DNA of 64,000 nt from Rhabditoides inermis (GCA_963966185.1 CAWZYM010000104.1:97001-161000); one strand, 5' to 3'; counted from the stretch's first letter, positions 1 through 15,400 are shown. Made by a program: numbers and translations. Notes: a model not told the origin generated them from the letters alone.

Positions 1-1922
1 GGTAAGAGCTCGAGAGTAGAGCTCTTTTAATTTTCAAAGTGCATGACTCGTTACTGGGTTTCGGTAAGAGCTCGAGAGTAGAGCTCTTTAAATTTTCCCC
101 GTTTATCACTCGTTACTAGTTTTCGATAAGAGCTCGAGAGCAGAGCTTTTCAAATTTTCACATTGCATGACTCGTTACTGGTTTTCGGTAAGAGCTCGAG
201 AGCAGAGCTCTTTGAATTGTCACACTGTATCACTCGTTACCCGTTTTCGGTAAGAGTTCGACAGCAGAGCTCTTTAATTTTTCACATTCCATGAGTCGTT
301 ACTGGTTTTCGGTAAGAGCTCGAGAGCAGAGCTTTTAAAAACTTCACATTGCATGACTCGTTACTGGTTTTCGGTAAGAGCTCGACAGCAGATCTCCCTA
401 AATTTTCACATTCCATGATTCGTTACTGGTTTTCGGTAAGAGCTCGAGAGCAGAGCTCTTTAAATTTTCACATTGCATGACTCGTTACTGGTTTTCGGTA
501 AGAGCTCGACAGCAGAGTTCCTTAATATTTCACATTGCATGACTCGTTACTAGTTTTCGGTAAGAGCTCGAGAGCAGATCTCCCTAAATTTTCACATTGC
601 ATGATTCGTTACTGGTTTTCGGTAAGAGCTCGAGAGCAGAGCTCTTTGAATTTTCACATTGCATGACTCGTTAATGGTTTTCGGTAAGAGCTCGAGAGTA
701 GAGCTCTTTTAATTTTCAAAGTGCATGACTCGTTACTGGTTTTCGGTAAGAGCTCGAGAGTAGAGCTTTTTAAATTTTCACATTGCATGATTCGTTACTG
801 GTTTTCGGTAAGAGCTCGACAGCAGAGCTCTTTAAATTTTCCCATTGCATGACTCGTTACTGGTTTTCGGTAAGAGCTCGAGAGCAGAGCTTTTAAAAAC
901 TTCACATTGCATGACTCGTTACTGGTTTTCGGTAAGAGCTCGATGGCAGATCTCCCTAAATTTTCACATTCCATGATTCGTTACTGGTTTTCGGTAAGAG
1001 CTCGAGAGCAGAGCTTTTAAAAACTTCACATTGCATGACTCGTTACTGGTTTTCGGTAAGAGCTCGATGGCAGATCTCCCTAAATTTTCACATTCCATGA
1101 GTCGTTACTGGTTTTCGGTAAGAGCTCGAGAGCAGAGCTTTTAAAAACTTCACATTGCATGACTCGTTACTGGTTTTCGGTAAGAGCTCGATGGCAGATC
1201 TCCCTAAATTTTCACATTCCATGATTCGTTACTGGTTTTCGGTAAGAGCTCGAGAGCAGAGCTCTTTAAATTTTCACATTGCATGACTCGTTACTGGTTT
1301 TCGGTAAGAGCTCGACAGCAGAGTTCCTTAATATTTCACATTGCATGACTCGTTAATGGTTTTCGGTAAGAGCTCGACAGCAGAGCTCTTTGAATTTTCA
1401 CATTGCATGACTCGTTACTAGTTTTCGGTAAGAGCTCGAGAGCAGAGCTGTTTAAATTTTCACATTGCATGACTCGTTACTAGTTTTCGGTAAGAGCTCG
1501 AGAGCAGAGCTCTTTAAATTTTCACATTGCATGACTCGTTACTGGTTTTCGGTAAGAGCTCGACAGCAGAGTTCCTTAATATTTCACATTGCATGACTCG
1601 TTACTAGTTTTCGGTAAGAGCTCGAGAGCAGATCTCCCTAAATTTTCACATTGCATGATTCGTTACTGGTTTTCGGTAAGAGCTCGAGAGCAGAGCTCTT
1701 TGAATTTTCACATTGCATGACTCGTTACCCGTTTTCGGTAAGAGCTCGACAGCAGAGCTCTTTAATTTTTCACATTCCATGAGTCGTTAATGATTTTCGG
1801 TAAGAGCTCGAGAGCAGAGCTCTTTAAATTTTCACATTGCATGACTCGTTACTGGTTTTCGGTAAAAGCTCGACAGCAGAGCTCTTTAAATTTTCACATT
1901 GCATGACTCGTTACTAGTTTTC

Positions 1923-3602
1923 GGTAAGAGCTCGAGAGTAGAGCTCTTTTAATTTTCAAAGTGCATGACTCGTTACTGGGTTTCGGTAAGAGCTCGAGAG
2001 TAGAGCTCTTTAAATTTTCCCCGTTTATCACTCGTTACTGGTTTTCGATAAGAGCTCGAGAGCAGAGCTTTTTAAATTTTCACATTGCATGACTCGTTAC
2101 TGGTTTTCGGTAAGAGCTCGAGAGCAGAGCTCTTTGAATTGTCACACTGTATCACTCGTTACCCGTTTTCGGTAAGAGTTCGACAGCAGAGCTCTTTAAT
2201 TTTTCACATTCCATGAGTCGTTACTGGTTTTCGGTAAGAGCTCGAGAGCAGAGCTTTTAAAAACTTCACATTGCATGACTCGTTACTGGTTTTCGGTAAG
2301 AGCTCGACAGCAGATCTCCCTAAATTTTCACATTCCATGATTCGTTACTGGTTTTCGGTAAGAGCTCGAGAGCAGAGCTCTTTGAATTTTCACATTGCAT
2401 GACTCGTTACCTGTTTTCGGTAAGAGCTCGAGAGCAGAGCTCTTTGAATTTTCACATTGCATGACTCGTTACTGGTTTTCGGTAAGAGCTCGACAGCAGA
2501 TCTCCCTAAATTTTCACATTCCATGATTCGTTACTGGTTTTCGGTAAGAGCTCGACAGCAGATCTCCCTAAATTTTCACATTCCATGATTCGTTACTGGT
2601 TTTCGGTAAGAGCTCGACAGCAGATCTCCCTAAATTTTCACATTCCATGAGTCGTTAATGATTTTCGGTAAGAGCTCGACAGCAGAGCTCTTTAAATTTT
2701 CACATTGCATGACTCGTTACTGGTTTTCGGTAAAAGCTCGACAGCAGAGCTCTTTAAATTTTCACATTGCATGACTCGTTACTAGTTTTCGGTAAGAGCT
2801 CGAGAGTAGAGCTCTTTTAATTTTCAAAGTGCATGACTCGTTACTGGGTTTCGGTAAGAGCTCGAGAGTAGAGCTCTTTAAATTTTCCCCGTTTATCACT
2901 CGTTACTGGTTTTCGATAAGAGCTCGAGAGCAGAGCTTTTTAAATTTTCACATTGCATGACTCGTTACTGGTTTTCGGTAAGAGCTCGAGAGCAGAGCTC
3001 TTTGAATTGTCACACTGTATCACTCGTTACCCGTTTTCGGTAAGAGTTCGACAGCAGAGCTCTTTAATTTTTCACATTCCATGAGTCGTTACTGGTTTTC
3101 GGTAAGAGCTCGAGAGCAGAGCTTTTAAAAACTTCACATTGCATGACTCGTTACTGGTTTTCGGTAAGAGCTCGACAGCAGATCTCCCTAAATTTTCACA
3201 TTCCATGATTCGTTACTGGTTTTCGGTAAGAGCTCGAGAGCAGAGCTCTTTGAATTTTCACATTGCATGACTCGTTACCTGTTTTCGGTAAGAGCTCGAG
3301 AGCAGAGCTCTTTGAATTTTCACATTGCATGACTCGTTACTGGTTTTCGGTAAGAGCTCGACAGCAGATCTCCCTAAATTTTCACATTCCATGATTCGTT
3401 ACTGGTTTTCGGTAAGAGCTCGACAGCAGATCTCCCTAAATTTTCACATTCCATGATTCGTTACTGGTTTTCGGTAAGAGCTCGACAGCAGATCTCCCTA
3501 AATTTTCACATTCCATGAGTCGTTAATGATTTTCGGTAAGAGCTCGACAGCAGAGCTCTTTAAATTTTCACATTGCATGACTCGTTACTGGTTTTCGGTA
3601 AG
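1923..3602. repeat. 14-unit (868-bp) tandem higher-order repeat
   Basis: The marker unit ending CTTTTAATTTTCAAAGTGC followed by the unit ending TTTTCCCCGTTTATCAC occurs at 1923 and again at 2791, exactly 868 bp (14 x 62) apart. The two 14-unit blocks match variant for variant until about 3602. The same marker pair also occurs at 1, 8558, 11596, 13766 and 19594. Confidence 0.85.
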
Positions 3603-4560
3603 AGCTCGAGAGCAGAGCTCTTTGAATTGTCACACTGTATCACTCGTTACCCGTTTTCGGTAAGAGTTCGACAGCAGAGCTCTTTAATTTTTCACATTCC
3701 ATGAGTCGTTACTGGTTTTCGGTAAGAGCTCGAGAGCAGAGCTTTTAAAAATTTCACATTGCATGACTCGTTAATGGTTTTCGGTAAGAGCTCGACAGCA
3801 GAGCTCTTTAATTTTTCACATTCCATGAGTCGTTAATGGTTTTCGGTAAGAGCTCGAGAGTAGAGCTCTTTTAATTTTCACACTGTATCACTCGTTACCC
3901 GTTTTCGGTAAGAGTTCGACAGCAGAGCTCTTTAATTTTTCACATTCCATGAGTCGTTACTGGTTTTCGGTAAGAGTTCAACAGCAGAGCTTTTAAAAAT
4001 TTCACATTGCATGACTCGTTACTGGTTTTCGGTAAGAGCTCGACAGCAGAGTTCTTTAAATTTTCACATTGCATGACTTGTTACTAAATTTCGGTGAGAG
4101 CTCGACAGCAGAGCTCTTTAAATTTTCACATTGCATGACTCGTTACTAAATTTCGGTGAGAGCTCGACAGCAAAGCTCTTTAAATTTTCACATTGCATGA
4201 CTCGTTACTAAATTGCGGTGAGAGCTCGACAGCAGAGCTCTTTAAATTTTCACATTGCATGACTCGTTACTAAATTTCGGTGAGAGCTCGACAGCAGAGT
4301 TCTTTAAATTTTCACATTGCATGACTCGTTACTGGTTTTCGGTAAGAGCTCGACAGCAGAGTTCTTTAAATTTTCACATTGCATGACTCGTTACTAAATT
4401 TCGGTGAGAGCTCGACAGCAGAGCTCTTTAATTTTTCACATTGCATGACTCGTTACTGGTTTTCGCTGAGAGCTCGAGAGCAGAGCTCTTTAAATTTTCA
4501 CATTGCATGATTCGTTACTGGTTTTCGGTAAGAGCTCGAGAGCAGAGCTCTTTAAACTTT

Positions 4561-7500
4561 CACATTGCATGATTCGTTACTGGTTTTCGGTAAGAGCTCG
4601 AGAGCAGAGCTCTTTAAATTTTCACATTGCATGACTCGTTACTGGTTTTCGGTAAGAGCTCGAGAGCAGAGCTCTTTGAATTTTCACATTGCATGACTCG
4701 TTAATGGTTTTCGGTAAGAGCTCGACAGCAGAGTTCTTTAATTTCTCACATTCCATGAGTCGTTAATGGTTTTCGGTAAGAGCTCGAGAGTAGAGCTTTT
4801 TTAAATTTTCACATTGCATGACTCGTTACTGGTTTTCGGTAAGAGCTCGAGAGCAGAGCTCTTTGAATTGTCACACTGTATCACTCGTTACCCGTTTTCG
4901 GTAAGAGTTCGACAGCAGAGCTCTTTAATTTTTCACATTCCATGAGTCGTTACTGGTTTTCGGTAAGAGCTCGAGAGCAGAGCTTTTAAAAATTTCACAT
5001 TGCATGACTCGTTAATGGTTTTCGGTAAGAGCTCGACAGCAGAGCTCTTTAATTTTTCACATTCCATGAGTCGTTAATGGTTTTCGGTAAGAGCTCGAGA
5101 GTAGAGCTCTTTTAATTTTCACACTGTATCACTCGTTACCCGTTTTCGGTAAGAGTTCGACAGCAGAGCTCTTTAATTTTTCACATTCCATGAGTCGTTA
5201 CTGGTTTTCGGTAAGAGTTCGACAGCAGAGCTTTTAAAAATTTCACATTGCATGACTCGTTACTGGTTTTCGGTAAGAGCTCGACAGCAGAGTTCTTTAA
5301 ATTTTCACATTGCATGACTCGTTACTAAATTTCGGTGAGAGCTCGACAGCAGAGCTCTTTAAATTTTCACATTGCATGACTCGTTACTAAATTTCGGTGA
5401 GAGCTCGACAGCAGAGTTCTTTAAATTTTCATATTGCATGACTCGTTACTGGTTTTCGGTAAGAGCTCGACAGCAGAGTTCTTTAAATTTTCACATTGCA
5501 TGACTCGTTACTAAATTTCGGTGAGAGCTCGACAGCAGAGCTCTTTAATTTTTCACATTGCATGACTCGTTACTGGTTTTCGCTGAGAGCTCGAGAGCAG
5601 AGCTCTTTAAATTTTCACATTGCATGATTCGTTACTGGTTTTCGGTAAGAGCTCGAGAGCAGAGCTCTTTAAACTTTCACATTCCATGAGTCGTTAATGA
5701 TTTTCGGTAAGAGCTCGAGAGCAGAGCTCTTTAAATTTTCACATTGCATGACTCGTTACTGGTTTTCGGTAAAAGCTCGACAGCAGAGATCTTTAAATTT
5801 TCACATTGCATGACTCGTTACTAGTTTTCGGTAAGAGCTCGAGAGTAGAGCTCTTTTAATTTTCACATTGCATGACTCGTTACTGGTTTTCGGTAAGAGC
5901 TCGAGAGCAGAGCTCTTTGAATTGTCACACTGTATCACTCGTTACCCGTTTTCGGTAAGAGTTCGACAGCAGAGCTCTTTAATTTTTCACATTCCATGAG
6001 TCGTTACTGGTTTTCGGTAAGAGCTCGAGAGCAGAGCTTTTAAAAACTTCACATTGCATGACTCGTTACTGGTTTTCGGTAAGAGCTCGACAGCAGATCT
6101 CCCTAAATTTTCACATTCCATGATTCGTTACTGGTTTTCGGTAAGAGCTCGAGAGCAGAGCTCTTTAAATTGTCACACTGTATCACTCGTTACCCGTTTT
6201 CGGTAAGAGTTCGACAGCAGAGCTCTTTAATTTTTCACATTCCATGAGTCGTTACTGGTTTTCGGTAAGAGCTCGAGAGCAGAGCTTTTAAAAACTTCAC
6301 ATTGCATGACTCGTTACTGGTTTTCGGTAAGAGCTCGACAGCAGATCTCCCTAAATTTTCACATTCCATGATTCGTTACTGGTTTTCGGTAAGAGCTCGA
6401 GAGCAGAGCTCTTTAAATTTTCACATTGCATGACTCGTTACTGGTTTTCGGTAAGAGCTCGACAGCAGAGTTCCTTAATATTTCACATTGCATGACTCGT
6501 TAATGGTTTTCGGTAAGAGCTCGAGAGTAGAGCTCTTTTAATTTTCAAAGTGCATGACTCGTTACTGGTTTTCGGTAAGAGCTCGAGAGTAGAGCTTTTA
6601 AAAATTTCACATTGCATGACTCGTTACTGGTTTTCGGTAAGAGCTCGAGAGCAGAGTTCTTTAAATTTTCACATTGCATGACTTGTTACTAAATTTCGGT
6701 GAGAGCTCGACAGCAGAGCTCTTTAAATTTTCACATTGCATGACTCGTTACTAAATTTCGGTGAGAGCTCGACAGCAAAGCTCTTTAAATTTTCACATTG
6801 CATGACTCGTTACTAAATTTCGGTGAGAGCTCGACAGCAGAGCTCTTTAAATTTTCACATTGCATGACTCGTTACTAAATTTCGGTGAGAGCTCGACAGC
6901 AGAGTTCTTTAAATTTTCACATTGCATGACTCGTTACTGGTTTTCGGTAAGAGCTCGAGAGCAGAGTTCTTTAAATTTTCACATTGCATGACTCGTTACT
7001 AAATTTCGGTGAGAGCTCGACAGCAGAGTTCTTTAAATTTTCACATTGCATGACTCGTTACTGGTTTTCGGTAAGAGCTCGACAGCAGAGTTCTTTAAAT
7101 TTTCACATTGCATGACTCGATACTAAATTTCGGTGAGAGCTCGACAGCAGAGCTCTTTAATTTTTCACATTGCATGACTCGTTACTGGTTTTCGCTGAGA
7201 GCTCGAGAGCAGAGCTCTTTAAATTTTCACATTGCATGATTCGTTACTGGTTTTCGGTAAGAGCTCGAGAGCAGAGCTCTTTAAACTTTCACATTGCATG
7301 ATTCGTTACTGGTTTTCGGTAAGAGCTCGAGAGCAGAGCTCTTTAAATTTTCACATTGCATGACTCGTTACTGGTTTTCGGTAAGAGCTCGAGAGCAGAG
7401 CTCTTTGAATTTTCACATTGCATGACTCGTTAATGGTTTTCGGTAAGAGCTCGACAGCAGAGTTCTTTAATTTCTCACATTCCATGAGTCGTTAATGGTT

Positions 7501-10500
7501 TTCGGTAAGAGCTCGAGAGTAGAGCTTTTTAAATTTTCACATTGCATGACTCGTTACTGGTTTTCGGTAAGAGCTCGAGAGCAGAGCTCTTTGAATTGTC
7601 ACACTGTATCACTCGTTACCCGTTTTCGGTAAGAGTTCGACAGCAGAGCTCTTTAATTTTTCACATTCCATGAGTCGTTACTGGTTTTCGGTAAGAGCTC
7701 GAGAGCAGAGCTTTTAAAAATTTCACATTGCATGACTCGTTAATGGTTTTCGGTAAGAGCTCGACAGCAGAGCTCTTTAATTTTTCACATTCCATGAGTC
7801 GTTAATGGTTTTCGGTAAGAGCTCGAGAGTAGAGCTCTTTTAATTTTCACACTGTATCACTCGTTACCCGTTTTCGGTAAGAGTTCGACAGCAGAGCTCT
7901 TTAATTTTTCACATTCCATGAGTCGTTACTGGTTTTCGGTAAGAGTTCGACAGCAGAGCTTTTAAAAATTTCTCATTGCATGACTCGTTACTGGTTTTCG
8001 GTAAGAGCTCGACAGCAGAGTTCTTTAAATTTTCACATTGCATGACTCGTTACTAAATTTCGGTGAGAGCTCGACAGCAGAGCTCTTTAAATTTTCACAT
8101 TGCATGACTCGTTACTAAATTTCGGTGAGAGCTCGACAGCAGAGTTCTTTAAATTTTCATATTGCATGACTCGTTACTGGTTTTCGGTAAGAGCTCGACA
8201 GCAGAGTTCTTTAAATTTTCACATTGCATGACTCGTTACTAAATTTCGGTGAGAGCTCGACAGCAGAGCTCTTTAATTTTTCACATTGCATGACTCGTTA
8301 CTGGTTTTCGCTGAGAGCTCGAGAGCAGAGCTCTTTAAATTTTCACATTGCATGATTCGTTACTGGTTTTCGGTAAGAGCTCGAGAGCAGAGCTCTTTAA
8401 ACTTTCACATTCCATGAGTCGTTAATGATTTTCGGTAAGAGCTCGAGAGCAGAGCTCTTTAAATTTTCACATTGCATGACTCGTTACTGGTTTTCGGTAA
8501 AAGCTCGACAGCAGAGATCTTTAAATTTTCACATTGCATGACTCGTTACTAGTTTTCGGTAAGAGCTCGAGAGTAGAGCTCTTTTAATTTTCAAAGTGCA
8601 TGACTCGTTACTGGGTTTCGGTAAGAGCTCGAGAGTAGAGCTCTTTAAATTTTCCCCGTTTATCACTCGTTACTAGTTTTCGATAAGAGCTCGAGAGCAG
8701 AGCTTTTTAAATTTTCACATTGCATGACTCGTTACTGGTTTTCGGTAAGAGCTCGAGAGCAGAGCTCTTTGAATTGTCACACTGTATCACTCGTTACCCG
8801 TTTTCGGTAAGAGTTCGACAGCAGAGCTCTTTAATTTTTCACATTCCATGAGTCGTTACTGGTTTTCGGTAAGAGCTCGAGAGCAGAGCTTTTAAAAACT
8901 TCACATTGCATGACTCGTTACTGGTTTTCGGTAAGAGCTCGACAGCAGATCTCCCTAAATTTTCACATTCCATGATTCGTTACTGGTTTTCGGTAAGAGC
9001 TCGAGAGCAGAGCTCTTTAAATTTTCACATTGCATGACTCGTTACTGGTTTTCGGTAAGAGCTCGACAGCAGAGTTCCTTAATATTTCACATTGCATGAC
9101 TCGTTACTAGTTTTCGGTAAGAGCTCGAGAGCAGATCTCCCTAAATTTTCACATTGCATGATTCGTTACTGGTTTTCGGTAAGAGCTCGAGAGCAGAGCT
9201 CTTTGAATTTTCACATTGCATGACTCGTTAATGGTTTTCGGTAAGAGCTCGAGAGTAGAGCTCTTTTAATTTTCAAAGTGCATGACTCGTTACTGGTTTT
9301 CGGTAAGAGCTCGAGAGTAGAGCTTTTTAAATTTTCACATTGCATGATTCGTTACTGGTTTTCGGTAAGAGCTCGACAGCAGAGCTCTTTAAATTTTCCC
9401 ATTGCATGACTCGTTACTGAATTTCGGTGAGAGCTCGACAGCAGAGCTCTTTAAATTTTCACATTGCATGACTCGTTACTGGTTTTCGGTAAGAGCTCGA
9501 CAGCAGAGCTCTTTAATTTTTCACATTCCATGAGTCGTTACTGGTTTTCGGTAAGAGCTCGAGAGCAGAGCTTTTAAAAACTTCACATTGCATGACTCGT
9601 TACTGGTTTTCGGTAAGAGCTCGACGGCAGATCTCCCTAAATTTTCACATTCCATGATTCGTTACTGGTTTTCGGTAAGAGCTCGAGAGCAGAGCTCTTT
9701 AAATTTTCACATTGCATGACTCGTTACTGGTTTTCGGTAAGAGCTCGACAGCAGAGTTCCTTAATATTTCACATTGCATGACTCGTTACTGGTTTTCGGT
9801 AAGAGCTCGACAGCAGAGCTCTTTAATTTTTCACATTCCATGAGTCGTTACTGGTTTTCGGTAAGAGCTCGAGAGCAGAGCTTTTAAAAACTTCACATTG
9901 CATGACTCGTTACTGGTTTTCGGTAAGAGCTCGACGGCAGATCTCCCTAAATTTTCACATTGCATGACTCGTTACTAGTTTTCGGTAAGAGCTCGAGAGC
10001 AGAGCTCTTTAAATTTTCACATTGCATGACTCGTTACTGGTTTTCGGTAAGAGCTCGACAGCAGAGCTCTTTGAATTTTCACATTGCATGACTCGTTACT
10101 AGTTTTCGGTAAGAGCTCGAGAGCAGAGCTCTTTAAATTTTCACATTGCATGACTCGTTACTAGTTTTCGGTAAGAGCTCGAGAGCAGAGCTCTTTAAAT
10201 TTTCACATTGCATGACTCGTTACTGGTTTTCGGTAAGAGCTCGACAGCAGAGTTCCTTAATATTTCACATTGCATGACTCGTTACTAGTTTTCGGTAAGA
10301 GCTCGAGAGCAGATCTCCCTAAATTTTCACATTGCATGATTCGTTACTGGTTTTCGGTAAGAGCTCGAGAGCAGAGCTCTTTGAATTTTCACATTGCATG
10401 ACTCGTTACCCGTTTTCGGTAAGAGCTCGACAGCAGAGCTCTTTAATTTTTCACATTCCATGAGTCGTTAATGATTTTCGGTAAGAGCTCGAGAGCAGAG

Positions 10501-12497
10501 CTCTTTAAATTTTCACATTGCATGACTCGTTACTAGTTTTCGGTAAGAGCTCGAGAGTAGAGCTCTTTTAATTTTCACACTGTATCACTCGTTACCCGTT
10601 TTCGGTAAGAGTTCGACAGCAGAGCTCTTAAAAATTTCACATTGCATGACTCGTTACTGGTTTTCGGTAAGAGCTCGACAGCAGAGCTCTTTAATTTTTC
10701 ACATTCCATGAGTCGTTAATGGTTTTCGGTAAGAGCTCGAGAGTAGAGCTCTTTTAATTTTTACACTGTATCACTCGTTACCCGTTTTCGGTAAGAGTTC
10801 GACAGCAGAGCTCTTTAATTTTTCACATTCCATGAGTCGTTACTGGTTTTCGGTAAGAGTTCGACAGCAGAGCTTTTAAAAATTTCACATTGCATGACTC
10901 GTTACTGGTTTTCGGTAAGAGCTCGACAGCAGAGTTCTTTAAATTTTCACATTGCATGACTCGTTACTAAATTTCGGTGAGAGCTCGACAGCAGAGCTCT
11001 TTAAATTTTCACATTGCATGACTCGTTACTAAATTTCGGTGAGAGCTCGACAGCAAAGCTCTTTAAATTTTCACATTGCATGACTCGTTACTAAATTTCG
11101 GTGAGAGCTCGACAGCAGAGCTCTTTAAATTTTCACATTGCATGACTCGTTACTAAATTTCGGTGAGAGCTCGACAGCAGAGTTCTTTAAATTTTCACAT
11201 TGCATGACTCGTTACTGGTTTTCGGTAAGAGCTCGACAGCAGAGTTCTTTAAATTTTCACATTGCATGACTCGTTACTAAATTTCGGTGAGAGCTCGACA
11301 GCAGAGCTCTTTAATTTTTCACATTGCATGACTCGTTACTGGTTTTCGCTGAGAGCTCGAGAGCAGAGCTCTTTAAATTTTCACATTGCATGATTCGTTA
11401 CTGGTTTTCGGTAAGAGCTCGAGAGCAGAGCTCTTTAAACTTTCACATTCCATGAGTCGTTAATGATTTTCGGTAAGAGCTCGAGAGCAGAGCTCTTTAA
11501 ATTTTCACATTGCATGACTCGTTACTGGTTTTCGGTAAAAGCTCGACAGCAGAGCTCTTTAAATTTTCACATTGCATGACTCGTTACTAGTTTTCGGTAA
11601 GAGCTCGAGAGTAGAGCTCTTTTAATTTTCAAAGTGCATGACTCGTTACTGGGTTTCGGTAAGAGCTCGAGAGTAGAGCTCTTTAAATTTTCCCCGTTTA
11701 TCACTCGTTACTGGTTTTCGATAAGAGCTCGAGAGCAGAGCTTTTTAAATTTTCACATTGCATGACTCGTTACTGGTTTTCGGTAAGAGCTCGAGAGCAG
11801 AGCTCTTTGAATTGTCACACTGTATCACTCGTTACCCGTTTCCGGTAAGAGTTCGACAGCAGAGCTCTTTAATTTTTCACATTCCATGAGTCGTTACTGG
11901 TTTTCGGTAAGAGCTCGAGAGCAGAGCTTTTAAAAACTTCACATTGCATGACTCGTTACTGGTTTTCGGTAAGAGCTCGACAGCAGATCTCCCTAAATTT
12001 TCACATTCCATGATTCGTTACTGGTTTTCGGTAAGAGCTCGAGAGCAGAGCTCTTTGAATTTTCACATTGCATGACTCGTTAATGGTTTTCGGTAAGAGC
12101 TCGAGAGTAGAGCTCTTTTAATTTTCAAAGTGCATGACTCGTTACTGGTTTTCGGTAAGAGCTCGAGAGTAGAGCTTTTTAAATTTTCACATTGCATGAT
12201 TCGTTACTGGTTTTCGGTAAGAGCTCGACAGCAGAGCTCTTTAAATTTTCACATTGCATGACTCGTTACTGGTTTTCGGTAAGAGCTCGAGAGTAGAGCT
12301 CTTTTAATTTTCAAAGTGCATGACTCGTTACTGGTTTTCGGTAAGAGCTCGACAGCAGAGCTTTTTAATTTTTCACATTGCATGACTCGTTACTGAATTT
12401 CGGTGAGAGCTCGACAGCAGAGCTCTTTTAATTTTCACATTGCATGACTCGTTAATGGTTTTCGGTAAGAGCTCGAGAGTAGAGCTCTTTTAATTTT
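4561..12497. repeat. Satellite super-repeat, copy A (about 128 units)
   Basis: This segment and the next form a tandem duplication inside the satellite. Rare variants recur at a fixed offset. TTTCTCACATTCC lies at 4742 and 12679, and also at 7471 and 15407. The AGAGTAGAGCTTTTAAAAA junction is near 6591 and 14527, and CCCGTTTCCGGTAAG near 11836 and 19834. Offsets are 7936-7998 bp, or 128-129 units. Inside copy A a shorter block (about 4.02-5.85 kb) recurs at about 6.63-8.55 kb, offset by 42 then 44 units. That points to nested rounds of unequal exchange. Confidence 0.85.
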
Positions 12498-15400
12498 CAC
12501 ATTGCATGATTCGTTACTGGTTTTCGGTAAGAGCTCGAGAGCAGAGCTCTTTAAATTTTCACATTGCATGACTCGTTACTGGTTTTCGGTAAGAGCTCGA
12601 GAGCAGAGCTCTTTGAATTTTCACATTGCATGACTCGTTAATGGTTTTCGGTAAGAGCTCGACAGCAGAGTTCTTTAATTTCTCACATTCCATGAGTCGT
12701 TAATGGTTTTCGGTAAGAGCTCGAGAGTAGAGCTTTTTAAATTTTCACATTGCATGACTCGTTACTGGTTTTCGGTAAGAGCTCGAGAGCAGAGCTCTTT
12801 GAATTGTCACACTGTATCACTCGTTACCCGTTTTCGGTAAGAGTTCGACAGCAGAGCTCTTTAATTTTTCACATTCCATGAGTCGTTACTGGTTTTCGGT
12901 AAGAGCTCGAGAGCAGAGCTTTTAAAAATTTCACATTGCATGACTCGTTAATGGTTTTCGGTAAGAGCTCGACAGCAGAGCTCTTTAATTTTTCACATTC
13001 CATGAGTCGTTAATGGTTTTCGGTAAGAGCTCGAGAGTAGAGCTCTTTTAATTTTCACACTGTATCACTCGTTACCCGTTTTCGGTAAGAGTTCGACAGC
13101 AGAGCTCTTTAATTTTTCACATTCCATGAGTCGTTACTGGTTTTCGGTAAGAGTTCGACAGCAGAGCTTTTAAAAATTTCACATTGCATGACTCGTTACT
13201 GGTTTTCGGTAAGAGCTCGACAGCAGAGTTCTTTAAATTTTCACATTGCATGACTCGTTACTAAATTTCGGTGAGAGCTCGACAGCAGAGCTCTTTAAAT
13301 TTTCACATTGCATGACTCGTTACTAAATTTCGGTGAGAGCTCGACAGCAGAGTTCTTTAAATTTTCATATTGCATGACTCGTTACTGGTTTTCGGTAAGA
13401 GCTCGACAGCAGAGTTCTTTAAATTTTCACATTGCATGACTCGTTACTAAATTTCGGTGAGAGCTCGACAGCAGAGCTCTTTAATTTTTCACATTGCATG
13501 ACTCGTTACTGGTTTTCGCTGAGAGCTCGAGAGCAGAGCTCTTTAAATTTTCACATTGCATGATTCGTTACTGGTTTTCGGTAAGAGCTCGAGAGCAGAG
13601 CTCTTTAAACTTTCACATTCCATGAGTCGTTAATGATTTTCGGTAAGAGCTCGAGAGCAGAGCTCTTTAAATTTTCACATTGCATGACTCGTTACTGGTT
13701 TTCGGTAAAAGCTCGACAGCAGAGATCTTTAAATTTTCACATTGCATGACTCGTTACTAGTTTTCGGTAAGAGCTCGAGAGTAGAGCTCTTTTAATTTTC
13801 AAAGTGCATGACTCGTTACTGGGTTTCGGTAAGAGCTCGAGAGTAGAGCTCTTTAAATTTTCCCCGTTTATCACTCGTTACTAGTTTTCGATAAGAGCTC
13901 GAGAGCAGAGCTTTTTAAATTTTCACATTGCATGACTCGTTACTGGTTTTCGGTAAGAGCTCGAGAGCAGAGCTCTTTGAATTGTCACACTGTATCACTC
14001 GTTACCCGTTTTCGGTAAGAGTTCGACAGCAGAGCTCTTTAATTTTTCACATTCCATGAGTCGTTACTGGTTTTCGGTAAGAGCTCGAGAGCAGAGCTTT
14101 TAAAAACTTCACATTGCATGACTCGTTACTGGTTTTCGGTAAGAGCTCGACAGCAGATCTCCCTAAATTTTCACATTCCATGATTCGTTACTGGTTTTCG
14201 GTAAGAGCTCGAGAGCAGAGCTCTTTAAATTTTCACATTGCATGACTCGTTACTGGTTTTCGGTAAGAGCTCGACAGCAGAGTTCCTTAATATTTCACAT
14301 TGCATGACTCGTTACTAGTTTTCGGTAAGAGCTCGAGAGCAGATCTCCCTAAATTTTCACATTGCATGATTCGTTACTGGTTTTCGGTAAGAGCTCGAGA
14401 GCAGAGCTCTTTGAATTTTCACATTGCATGACTCGTTAATGGTTTTCGGTAAGAGCTCGAGAGTAGAGCTCTTTTAATTTTCAAAGTGCATGACTCGTTA
14501 CTGGTTTTCGGTAAGAGCTCGAGAGTAGAGCTTTTAAAAATTTCACATTGCATGACTCGTTACTGGTTTTCGGTAAGAGCTCGAGAGCAGAGTTCTTTAA
14601 ATTTTCACATTGCATGACTTGTTACTAAATTTCGGTGAGAGCTCGACAGCAGAGCTCTTTAAATTTTCACATTGCATGACTCGTTACTAAATTTCGGTGA
14701 GAGCTCGACAGCAAAGCTCTTTAAATTTTCACATTGCATGACTCGTTACTAAATTTCGGTGAGAGCTCGACAGCAGAGCTCTTTAAATTTTCACATTGCA
14801 TGACTCGTTACTAAATTTCGGTGAGAGCTCGACAGCAGAGTTCTTTAAATTTTCACATTGCATGACTCGTTACTGGTTTTCGGTAAGAGCTCGAGAGCAG
14901 AGTTCTTTAAATTTTCACATTGCATGACTCGTTACTAAATTTCGGTGAGAGCTCGACAGCAGAGTTCTTTAAATTTTCACATTGCATGACTCGTTACTGG
15001 TTTTCGGTAAGAGCTCGACAGCAGAGTTCTTTAAATTTTCACATTGCATGACTCGTTACTAAATTTCGGTGAGAGCTCGACAGCAGAGCTCTTTAATTTT
15101 TCACATTGCATGACTCGTTACTGGTTTTCGCTGAGAGCTCGAGAGCAGAGCTCTTTAAATTTTCACATTGCATGATTCGTTACTGGTTTTCGGTAAGAGC
15201 TCGAGAGCAGAGCTCTTTAAACTTTCACATTGCATGATTCGTTACTGGTTTTCGGTAAGAGCTCGAGAGCAGAGCTCTTTAAATTTTCACATTGCATGAC
15301 TCGTTACTGGTTTTCGGTAAGAGCTCGAGAGCAGAGCTCTTTGAATTTTCACATTGCATGACTCGTTAATGGTTTTCGGTAAGAGCTCGACAGCAGAGTT